Shown here: positions 1 to 10,098 of the stretch, one piece after another | Numbering within the stretch: the stretch's first letter is position 1 | Layout of the letters: every line of letters starts with the position of its first letter | Assembly: GCA_947652605.1 (NCBI GenBank) | Contig: OX393577.1 | Location: 33,669,466-33,733,465 of the forward strand | Source of the DNA: Elmis aenea | Lineage: Eukaryota; Arthropoda; Insecta; Coleoptera; Elmidae | DNA length: 64,000 nucleotides | Reading direction: 5' to 3' | The notes under the pieces: generated by a model | Database searches by the model: none | Told to the model about the DNA's origin: nothing | Seen by the model: only the letters and a program-made list of their open reading frames with translations | Program-made: the position numbers and the translations under genes

Positions 1-519
1 TGCAGGAGAAGCTCCTCCAGCAGAGGCCGAAAGCAAACCAGAAGTACCAGAAGAGGATCAGTACTTAGATCCAGATAAATTGTTGGTATTCAAGCACTGG
101 ATAAGGTAAAACAATATGCAGCAAATATTTTTTTGCGTGCAATCAATCGTGCTATTAGGACATGCTCTGTGAAACAAATTTAAAAATACTGTGTGACGCA
201 CTTTAACGAATGCGATTTAATTTACAGGCCAAAATTCCTTCAGTACAAATATCTGTATAACTACATGCACAACTACTACGATGATGTAATCGATTACTTG
301 GATAAACGACAAAAAGGTGTGAGTAGGGATATACCAAGAGCGCAAACATGGGCCGAAAGGGCGCTGCGAACTTATACTAATAAGGAAATCAGAAAGGAAT
401 CTTTCAAAAGTATAGCTGAAGACACAAAACTTGTTTCTAATATGCGGGTGAGTGGAGCATTTTATAGACACCACACTAAAGAATATGTTAACCGAAGATA
501 TTCGTCTTTGTTATTTTAA
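1..519 (+). CDS. fln: flightin, last two coding exons (5' partial)
   Basis: Flightin binds myosin in insect flight-muscle thick filaments and is needed for their length and stiffness. Two exons are visible: 2-105 (frame starts at base 2, ends on a gtaaaa donor) and 228-519 (after a tttacag acceptor, ending in TAA). Joined through a split Arg codon they give about 131 residues. An acidic, Pro/Glu-rich stretch leads into the family's conserved WYR block: KHWIRPKFLQYKYLYNY, then YYDDVIDYLDK, then RAQTWAERALRTYT. The C-terminus has the HHTKEYVNRRY pattern. Conserved Trp, Tyr and Arg residues are all present and the frame is open. The 5' part lies left of the window. The gene is convergent with Nca, about 9.6 kb away. 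The family call is from memory of insect flightins and is firm because of the WYR block. Confidence 0.93.
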
Positions 520-622
520 TAGTTTGTGAAATATTTTAGTTAAAGACATCGTGCATAGCGATATGATTTTCTGTTCATTGCCATTTATTTAATTTCTTTC
601 GTATGTGTAATGTATTTTGAAC

Positions 623-628
623 AATAAA
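623..628 (+). terminator. poly(A) signal of flightin
   Basis: An AATAAA hexamer lies about 100 bases after the flightin stop codon and is followed by a T-rich stretch. Spacing and orientation fit the cleavage signal of a short 3' UTR. Confidence 0.55.
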
Positions 629-659
629 TTTTGTGATCCCTTTTGGAAAATACTGTTTT

Positions 660-1755
660 ATTTATTAAATTATAATTTATATATTAAACTGAATAACATT
701 TTCTACTAAATTTAATACATTCAATTATTATTAAGTAAACTTATTTGTAGTGCTACCTTTAGTTTCCCCAAGAGTCAGGTAAATTAATGTATGGCCGGGG
801 AAAATTAATTATCGGTTAGGTCACTCTTAGATGTGCTTGCTCCACAAAATCCCCTTCTCTTCAGTGCGAGCCACGTACAAATCGAGTAATTCAAGGTAGG
901 TAATCCTTTTTTCGTTCATACCTTGGAAACGTTTTTTCCCCTCTTTTTTTGCAGCAACTATTTTTTGCAAGAAAATAGACAATTATATAAAACAATATAT
1001 TAAACTGAAGATAAATATTTTTTACAGTTCAGGTACATTAAAAATATTTTTTTTTTAGTAATATGTCAAAAATGTATTTCTACATGTTTTATTTAGTGGC
1101 ATGTCAAACCAATAAGCGCTCGATTCAATTTGAAAATCGAACAAAGGGATGTAATATGTTTTGTAGACACATTTCAAGAGAAAATCGTTTGAAACATAAA
1201 ATTTTAACACACAAGGTTATACGTCTACCTAAAACGCGTTTCCTTCATATCTAACAATATAAAGAAAACAATTATTACAAACAGTAATTAGAAATGAGAC
1301 CCCAGAGCTCTGGATCCTGCAGTTGCACCACCTGCTCTATTAGATGGTACGCCACTGCGTTTAATGACTTTAAAGGTGTTTCAGATTAATAACCGGATGT
1401 TTTAGAGTGCTAATATATAAGTTTTGTTTTAAATACAACATCCTCTATAATTTAAAAAAAAAATTATTGTACTGTTTTAAGTTATTAAGATTTTTTTTTT
1501 ATTTAGAAAGATATAACACTAACAAAATATTAATATTTTACACTTAACAATGACGGTGAAATAAATTTTGAAATTTAATATTGTGTTCCATATGAAAAAC
1601 AAATTACATATTGTTGTTAAAAGTTTTAAAAGTTTAACTAACCGGGGTCGCTGTTAGTGTTGTTAAAAAAAAGTTCCAAATCATATTTTACTGGCATTGT
1701 TAAGTTTTGAAATATTAATATTGTGGTTAACTTCTGTATTTGTCAAAATGTTATA
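660..1755. other. AT-rich intergenic stretch
   Basis: No coding frame is convincing. The only recognisable item is one end of a hAT-like MITE at 1290-1357. The short frame at 1063-1254 has no recognisable features. Confidence 0.5.
1290..1357 (-). repeat. hAT-like MITE end fragment
   Basis: Read on the - strand the segment begins CAGTGGCGTACCATCTA and continues with a GC-rich subterminal part. The CAGTGGCGTA start is typical of hAT termini. No partner end or TSD was found, so this is a remnant. Confidence 0.35.
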
Positions 1756-2678
1756 CAGGATGATTCAAATTCGAGGGCGCCCATGGGAATCTCGCTTATT
1801 ATAATAGCTGGAGTATAGGTTTAAATTTGGCAAAGTTTCTAAATTTGGTGCTCATTAATAATCCGAAGAAAAATCGGAAATATCTCAAACGGTATCCGAG
1901 AAAATTAGGAAAAACTGGAAAATACAATTTTTGAAAATCGTCTATAACTCCTTCGGAGTTTGAAATATTTCAAATGTGTTAAAACATTGCCCAAGCAACT
2001 TTTTAAGCCGAATCGGATGGTGGTCACAAACTTTTCCTAGATCGATTCGTTTTTGTTTTATGACAACCAACTTTGTGTTTTCTTATGGGCGCAATTTTTG
2101 CTATTTACATAATCAAATAGCATTTATTTTTCTAAATCCATTGATGTATCACACATGGTATTTTACTTTTTCTTTCATTGTGATATTTGAAAAAAATACG
2201 TTTTAAACAATAACCATTATAAATCAGGTAGGCCGGTCATTTTAATTTACGTTGTTTCCATGACAACCGATGAACAAACTAAAAGTTTTGAAGGCCTGTT
2301 AGTCGTAAAAATGAACTTTAATAACGAAGAAAAACGCGATATGCTGCCCATAACAAAAAACAAAGTTGGTTGTCTAAAACAAAAACGAATCGACCTAGGA
2401 AAAATTTGTGACCACCATCCGATTCGGCTTAAAAAGTTGCTTGGGCAACGTTTTTACACATTTAAAATATTTCAAACTCCAAAGGAGTTATAAACGATTT
2501 TTAAAAATTGACTTTCCAGTTTTTCCTAATTTCCTCGGATACCGTTTGAGATATTTCCAATTTCTCTTTGGATTATCAATAGGCATCGGATGTAGCAACT
2601 TTGCCAAATTTAAACCTACCCTCTATCTTCAGTAATAAGCGAGATCCCCATGGGCGCCCTCGAATTTGAATCACCCTG
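1756..2678. mobile_element. Foldback DNA element with TACAGG ends
   Basis: Ends are inverted: left TACAGGATGATTCAAATTCG, right the complement of TACAGGGTGATTCAAATTCG, each flanked by TA. The arms run inward for roughly 350 bp with scattered mismatches (for example the cggatggtggtcaca / tgtgaccaccatccg pair). The loop at about 2100-2330 contains an ATG at 2311 opening MNFNNEEKRDML, which resembles the N-terminus of insect DDE transposases that begin with a helix-turn-helix of this kind. Confidence 0.8.
2311..2346 (+). pseudogene. Transposase N-terminal relic in foldback loop
   Basis: Twelve codons read MNFNNEEKRDML, a start pattern I recognise from insect Tc1-like or DUF4817-type transposases. 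Downstream the frame runs into the right arm of the inverted repeat and does not continue as the family would. The match is short, so it could be chance. Confidence 0.35.
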
Positions 2679-2775
2679 TATGTACGAAATAATCAGTTAA
2701 ATTCATAACATTACGCCTTCCGATTTATCTATAACATGTACCCACATGGTGTCCTACTAAAGTACTACTTAAATC

Positions 2776-3133
2776 CGGCAACTATGGGGATCTTGCTTAG
2801 TATAAGAGATACAGATTCGTTTAAATAAACAAAATGTTGTTCCATATAATTTTATCTTCACCAACAAAACATTCTAATGACCTGATCATAACTGTGAAAC
2901 TGATTTGGCATATCAAAAATATTCACAAGGCACAAAAAAGTATTGTTTTTAACTGTAAAAATAATAAATAAAATAAAAAATTTCATAACTTCAACACTTA
3001 TTATATTAAGTTAATTACGCATTTTTCAAAGCATCTGAGTAGCTATAAAATTAGCTCTATTGTATGCCCATTTTTGCTAATTTAACCCAATGTCTATCTC
3101 TTATGTTAAGCGAGATCCTCATAGCGGCCCGCA
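2776..3133. repeat. Degraded inverted repeat of the same foldback group
   Basis: The left side carries ggggatcttgcttagtataa and the right side ttatgttaagcgagatcctc, roughly inverted copies at about 75% identity over 55 bp. The same subterminal motif occurs in the neighbouring element. Terminal TACAGGG ends are no longer clear. Confidence 0.5.
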
Positions 3134-3823
3134 TAAAATTGTATACCTTATACAAATAAAAGGTTATTAAATTCTTTTAAATATTTTTTAAATTTAAACA
3201 GTACAAAGCAGGTCACTTTTTATTATTTAATTAAGAATTTGGTCCACCCTGTATTTGTTACACAAATTTTTTTTTCTGCGTCCGTCCAAAAATCAGTTGT
3301 TTCCGATCAATTTTCAGGATGGAAAATATATCTTTACTGGCCTAGGCCATGGCAATGAATTGTCTTTACCGACCTATGCCGAAAAGTAGCTGGTTGCCAT
3401 GGTGATTGATGAGTTGTTTTGTTGATTTGCGCTGTGAAACAAGCATCATTATACCACCCAGCGAATTTTCACCTGTAGTTTGTTAAGTTATTGTTTAATT
3501 ATGGATGGTGACGAATGACGATAGTGATTTTGGTGACAGTGGAGGACGCAGAAAAAAGATTGTACGTTACATATCCGTAAAGTGTCTTTACTGGACTAGT
3601 AAACGCTTCCAACAATTGCTGGATTTACACGTTGCGAGATGAAATCATTGTTACAAGTATATTAATCAGGGGCGGATCGTCCATGGGGCTGTGGTGCTGC
3701 AGCCCCTTCACTCAAAACCGTTATTTTGTCGTATCCAGTGCACTTACGCTCGGTACATTTCGTAACAATGGCTGTATCTTATAAAATGAATACGCGGGCT
3801 GCATTTCTGCAGCTTTAAACCTG

Positions 3824-4910
3824 CTAGCATAATATATATACGGTAAGCCATTAATATCTGGAACATTCAAATATGGAATGTTCAAGTCTGGAAAATGTAC
3901 CGACAGAATCATTTAAATCTTGAATCGTTCAACGCAGAATCATGCAATGATGAAACCACGCAACACGGGTATCGTTCATCGCTGGAACGTTCAAATCTGG
4001 AATCCAGAAATTGAGAATTTTTGCTACCCTCTATATTACAACAGCCTAAGTATAATATAATTATGGAACACTTCGTTTTATATTTTGTCTTAAATATTGT
4101 ACAGTGGAACCAGTGGACGATATGAACATCGTATTACTGTATTTCAAGTACCACGAATTTGGGCAAAGTTGCATAATTATAATAATGCTTAGTCAATTCC
4201 AAAGAGAAAGTAACTTACAAAAAGAAATAAAAAAATTGTGACGAGGCACGTTCAAATAATTTTTAAATGAAAAACTACTCGAGTGATAAACTAATTTTTA
4301 GCTAACAATTATCATGAAAAGTAAACACTAAAACTAAAAACTAAATGAAAATGTTAAAGTATATTTTTGACACGGTCCAAATAGTCCAAATATCACATCA
4401 TTTCAATTTAATTGTTTAATCAGGTAAGTTTTGCCACGTTGTTTCTCAATTAAATACAATTATATATACATATAATCAAATTCCCTTCCACCCGTAGGTA
4501 CGTGTAGGGATACAATGAAATGGTACTAGACACAATTTTTTTTTTTTTTTTTAAATTCACTAAGCATTATAATTATGCAACTTTGCCCCAATTTGTAGCC
4601 GTTGAGTACGTTAACACGATGTTTTTATCTTCCACAATAAAGACAAAATATAAAACGAAGTGTTCTGTAATTATTTTATACTTTGGCTGTTGTAATATAA
4701 AGAACAGTCAAAATTCTTAATTTTTGGATTCCAGATTTGAGCGGTCCAGCGATGAACGATTCCCGTGTTGCATGATTCCCGCGTTGAGTGATTCCAACGT
4801 TGAACGATTCAATATTTGAATGATTCTACCGGTGCATTTTCCAGATTTGAACATTCCATATTTGAATGTTCCAACTTTTAATGCGGCTCCACATATACCA
4901 CACGGCTAGC
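3824..4910. repeat. Large palindromic element with GAATCATTCAA-type repeats
   Basis: Two arms of about 350 bp are inverted copies: 3859-4195 against 4535-4875. Examples are gaacattcaaatatggaatg against cattccatatttgaatgttc, and the shared ttgcataattataataatgc block. Within the arms, short partly palindromic words such as TTGAACGATTCAA recur every 20-25 bp. No transposase or clear TSD is seen. Gctagc appears near both outer edges. Confidence 0.7.
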
Positions 4911-5652
4911 GGTCATGGAGCGTAATACGTGCTAGTGTGGCTGCAATCACTGCAGCACAAGTGTCCAACTAGTGCGTATTTCCTTGATAGCTGGTTTATT
5001 TAAAATTGAAAAAAATGTAGAAACAAAACTTGTTGGAAATCATAAGTTACAAGACCTAAAAATAGTTTCAGCTATACAGAGTGTTTTGTTTTCACACCAA
5101 TATGCAACTTTTTTACTTTAAATATCACATCCCGTATTTTTGTTTTTAGATTTTAAATAAATTCTCTTTCAAAAATGTAAAAAGTGTTTGTACTTAAACT
5201 CCATTGTTTTTTAGTTATTAACGTTTTTGTTTTAAACATATACAGATATTTAACAAAATATTAATACCTATATAGCGATTTAACAATGCCAGTGTAAAAT
5301 ATTTTAATAGTTTAATTAACAATACTCTTATAAATAGCCTCTGTATAGTTAAAATTTTAAAATAATTCACAGGGTGTTTGTTTTGTTCTGTCTATTTAGA
5401 TAAATTTGAACATGAATAGGTAGGTCAATTTTATGTTTTACATTTTGTTGTAGATAATTTAATTGTTTTAAAACAGCATTAGGGATGTTCTCTGTGAAGG
5501 TAACATTTCTCGACTTATAACTGTTTGAATGATAATTTATCGGTAAACATGCAATATTAATTTAATAAAACTAAAATAGTAGGCTTTGAAAATTAAAGTA
5601 ATCGATAAATTAGTAAACCAGAAAGAGCAAAGAATATAATTTCAATAAGGGT

Positions 5653-7077
5653 CAGGCCCGGACTGGCCATCGGGCAGTTCGGGCAAATGCCCGAAGGGCC
5701 GGTGCCCGAATGGGCCGGTCTAAGCTACGGGATTAATAAGTTCGGCGCTGAAGTATAAGGAGCGCAAAAATTATGATTATAACATTTGCCCGTTTAATAC
5801 GGGCCGTATTCAATCTTAATATTTTTCTGGGGCTCCACAATACGCAATAGCGTCGTATGTTTGATCGCGCCACTCGTGCTTCAGAAATAGTCCCGATATT
5901 ATCCGAACCCTGAAGCCTATAGCTATAGATGGCGTGTGTATGTGTAAATAGTAGTTTCATAATCTGCTTATTTTATAAAACACATTGTTTAACAAATAGA
6001 TTCGTAATAAATATATTGATGCGAGTTTATTAAGTCTGTGTAAGTATTTACCATATAAAGCTTTTAGTGGGTAGTAAAAGTTGATGCATGCTCTAAAATT
6101 AATTTTAAGCTGGAAAAATATCAAGAAAAATTCATGACACTAGATGACAAATGCGGCCCGCGAACCCTAAAAATACGGCCCGCGCGATGTCAGACAATCC
6201 GCCATCTTGAATTCATACCAGATAATTTGCTTTTCACAAAAAAATTATATATATCTACATGTTTTGACATTTCGAGTTTTTGTTGGTTCTCCACAAATCA
6301 AAGTCTCAAAAACACTTTTTTTTTGGCCCGCCAAATATTCGAAGTTTACAATTTGTCCCGCCTGGTCAAAACTTTGGGAACCCCTGCACTAGATTTTAGC
6401 GATTTTAGAAATATTCGCAAGAGTAAAGTGCCCGTATTTTTTTGAAACTTAAAATTAGTTTTAGACCATGCACCAACTTTTCCTAAGAATAAAATTTTTT
6501 GAGAGACCGATAATAAAAAGCTTTTCCATTTGTTGCAGTTTTTTTTAATGTTAAAATTACTTGCTTCAAAAATAAAAATTGGAATTTTAACGTTAAATTT
6601 TACATTTGGTTTTATTTTTAATTCTAAATAATCTTTCCTCCTGAGGTTTTTTTGTACCTCTTCAATAAGGGCACATTACTCTTGTGAATATATTTGAAAT
6701 AGGTAAAATTCAGTGTGTATGAATTTTTATAAAAAAAATTCATCTTAAAATTAGTTTGAGGTAATGCACCAACTTTTATAAAGAACTAAAAAAGTTAACA
6801 ATAAAATTCATAATAAACAATTATTCCATTTTTTGCATTCTTTTTTAATGACGCTGTTTAGAGAATATAATGTAACGTGAAAAATGAATAAATTAGTTGT
6901 GAAAAGGAAAAATAATAGTCAAGTTTAAAAAAAAAAAAACATCAAAAGTTGTTGATTTTTTAAATTTAAATCAATGATTGTTGATTTTTTATATAAAAAT
7001 CAAATTTTGACCAACCCTGGCTGTGGGCCTCTATAATCTGAATGCCCGGGCCGGTTTTTGTTCCCAGTCCGTCACTG
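5653..7077. mobile_element. hAT element with 8-bp TSD
   Basis: The left end CAGGCCCGGACTGG and right end (complement CAGTGACGGACTGG) are inverted copies. The element is flanked by the perfect 8-bp duplication ATAAGGGT (5645-5652 and 7078-7085). At 1,425 bp with no transposase frame it is non-autonomous. Its interior holds a second hAT-like insertion at 6146-6386. Confidence 0.88.
6146..6386. mobile_element. Nested short hAT-like element
   Basis: The right end reads, on the - strand, CAGGGGTTCCCAAAG, a common hAT start. CACTAGAT is duplicated at 6138-6145 and 6387-6394. The left end (gacaaatgcggcccgcg) no longer matches the right TIR, but GGCCCGC blocks occur near both ends. Confidence 0.7.
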
Positions 7078-7102
7078 ATAAGGGTAAATACATAAACTTA
7101 AA

Positions 7103-7753
7103 CAGGGCCGGATTTACGTATAAGCAAAATAAGCAATTGCTTAGGGCCCCGGATTCCAGGGCCCGGAAAAAAATTCCAAAATTTAAATTTCCCACGAACA
7201 GATGACGATAACTTTAGATTTTATTTGGCAAAATTATAAGACTTGGCTCCCGACATAACGATTCGAGGGTAGTGGCACTGATCCGTTGCTACATGAAAAG
7301 GTTTGACAGCGCATTCGTGACGCAACTACTGCTACTAGAAACTGCCATAGTGGCGAGTTAAGGAAGGCGGATTGCCTATCCTATCTTAGTTTGAAACTAT
7401 AGAACTAAAGTTTCTGTTAAGCGTTAGTGTTAAGCTTGTGTTCTATCTCATATATATTATTAATAAGTTCTAATCAAGTAAGTAATTTACATTATTAGTT
7501 ACATGTCAAAGTTTAAAGACTTGTTTATTCACATTAATGATGATTCTAAATTAAAAATTCGCAAAAGTAGAAAAAAAATGTTATGATTTTGATATTTTTG
7601 ATGTCATTATGCATTTATATTTATTATACATAAAAAGATAATAAGAGTATTTTTTATATTTTTAAAATTCACTTTTTTTTTGGTTGTTTTTTTTTGGGGA
7701 GGCCCCAACAAAATTTTGTGCTTAGGGCCCCGCAATACCTAAATCCGGCCCTG
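7103..7753. mobile_element. hAT MITE with perfect TSD
   Basis: Ends are CAGGGCCGGATTTACG and its near-complement. They are followed inward by a shared GCTTAGGGCCCCG block on each side. The 8-bp AACTTAAA flanks both sides (7095-7102, 7754-7761). The 651 bp contain no transposase frame. It sits 25 bp from the end of the previous hAT element. Confidence 0.9.
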
Positions 7754-9055
7754 AACTTAAAATGTGACTAATAGTTTTATAAATAAGCGATATTTTTGCT
7801 TTAATTTCTACAGGTAATGTGAATTTTTAAACCCTGCCTATAGTAGAAATGTTTGTCACGTTTATCGCTACAGCCCCTCCAATACAAATTCTTACGACCC
7901 CCCAATCATATGAATACAATTTTTAGGCATAATTAGACACCTAAAACGCAATGAATACCGGTTCAGATCCGGTTACCGATTCGGTAAATTTTGACTTTTG
8001 TTTTCGTTCCTAATGATGGTTTTTAATTTTGTAACGACTGGACAACTGGTTCCGTTCCAATCAGGTTTAATGATTAACATTTAAAAAAAAGGTAATAAAA
8101 TTAAACAAAGGACCGTCCGTGGACTTGTTGGAACAAACCTATTATGTGTAAACTGTGAACTAAAAACTCGTAATTTTTTATTTCCTACATAAACAAATTT
8201 TTGTAATAGACTACTACAACGAATTCTATTTAAAAATGTTTAATATGTTATGACTGAATAAGATTTAATAAATTAAAATGTACTTACCAATTGCGTTAAG
8301 TCAGTTCATGATGACAATTTTGGTTTCATACGGATAGTACTCATAAAATACAGTCGTTTGCGTTTGCCATATTATGAGCGCTCAAAATTTTCATTTATTT
8401 ACTTCAATATTAAATTAAAGAATTATCTACGCCAAAATTCGTTAGTGATATTTAATAAAACAAATATATATTTTGTAATACTTTACCACTAGGTAAAAAT
8501 AACGATTAAAAGTAACGCAGGTACTAATACTTTTTATCTTTCGGCAAATAAATAAATACAAGAGACAAACCAATCATTTTATCAATTTGTAAAACCCATT
8601 AATTAAGCCAAATAGTTGCTAAATATGCAAATGGAGCGTAGATTGAAAGTAGATCTGATCGCTGTCAACTTATATTACAAAAAGGATTAAACAGTGAAAA
8701 GCATGAATTGTTTATAAGTAATTTAAAATAAGGATAGTATTATTCTATTTTTTTTTACTTTTCCGTTGCATTACGACCACAATTAAAAAACATTAAATTC
8801 ATGTTAAGCTACACTATTAGGAGTATTAATTTTTTTAATTTTTCACACCCCGACATTAACGAATAATAAAGCATGAATTAATTACTCATATTTTACGGAT
8901 GAACGAATACGCACACAAAATAGCAAGAAACTACCATAGACATTTTTAAAATGTGTTTTAAGTCTTGTGTTTTCAAGCTTTTGTTTTGACGCCTTTATCA
9001 ATGATCTCTTTTTAATACGTGGACAGGTCACTAAACGCGAACGTTGTTTACGTAC
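7754..9055. other. AT-rich intergenic stretch
   Basis: I see no gene, repeat with ends, or RNA structure here. A run of cccctcc/cccccc near 7870-7905 could be the worn end of a hAT element. Confidence 0.4.
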
Positions 9056-9168
9056 AGGTGCATCCACCTCTAGCGTGCAGATCGCGCCAAACCGCGCAAT
9101 ACGTTCGCGAACGTTGCAGTTCGTGCTATTTGGACTCGTGCGCACTTTCACTAGATGTGGATGCACCT
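9056..9168. mobile_element. Small Harbinger-type MITE
   Basis: Inverted ends AGGTGCATCCAC(C/A)TCTAG border 113 bp that are GC-richer than the surroundings. A TAC triplet flanks both sides (9053-9055, 9169-9171). A 3-bp TSD and AGGTG ends fit the PIF/Harbinger group. Confidence 0.7.
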
Positions 9169-10098
9169 TACTTAAGGTGGACAAGAGCATTAAAAACAAG
9201 TGATAGTATTTATGCATTAGCAACTTTATTTTCTTAATACATGTAGACAAGTATTGATATTCAAAACACAAGTCCGTCAAAACATGGGAAGATCGAGACA
9301 TTCTCTGTGCATGCACGTGTGCGACGGCCAGTGGACGGCCCGCAGTTTAATAATATGTTTGTATGTAATGTATGTATCTGTCAATATGATCGACTAGAGC
9401 TATTGCAATTATTAACGTCATTGTTAGGCCTCAAATTGATAACATCAAAAATTCGTAATCTCTTCTATAATATCTACCGTAGTTATATATGAGATGTTTG
9501 AACACATCCAATCAATGAACGCGAAAGGAAGTGCACACAATAGAGTAAGTACGATAATTTTAAATAAAATGTATGTGATGCCAGAAATACACGATAGGTG
9601 TGAAGCTTTGTTTGGATAAACTGACCGATCGGCAAAACTATCTAGCATAACAAGTCTACACTACAGTGACTTTAGGCTGGCCGAATCAGACAGTTATCAT
9701 ACAAATAATGTAAGCACCATTATCATAAACATTAGAACATCACAATAAAATAGTCCACCTACATTCATCTTATTTCAAATCACATAAAATCTTGAAAACA
9801 GTAACATTAAATCGATAAAATATGTAGAGAAATAGTTCAAGACGGTATTATTACAGTAAACTCGTTACAAGAGATTAATAAGGTAATCTGATTAGATAAC
9901 GCTTAATTTACTTAAATTTAGAAATTAAATAAATTGTGGCTAAAACTATGCGAGGGTGAGCATAACAATCCGCGGTTTAAAAATTAAACGAAATATTAAT
10001 TAATGTGATGTATAATCAAAACAAACCGGGATGTCGGCGCGGGAACCCCGCAATCACACAAGAAGATAAATTAAGAGCTCATCGCTGACTGTCTTTGG

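Noticed and set aside
448..453. Possible donor site GTGAGT inside the last flightin exon
   Set aside because: The frame stays open beyond it and reaches the conserved HHTKEYVNRRY ending, so no intron is needed.
3668..7900. Possible single old hAT from caggggcggatcgtcc (3668) to the cagcccctcc/cccccc region near 7900, with all intervening elements nested
   Set aside because: The left end looks hAT-like, but the right end is too worn and the flanks do not match as a TSD.
8882..9316. 144-residue - strand frame
   Set aside because: It spans the MITE at 9056-9168 and its flanks, has no domain-like features and is matched by frames on the other strand.
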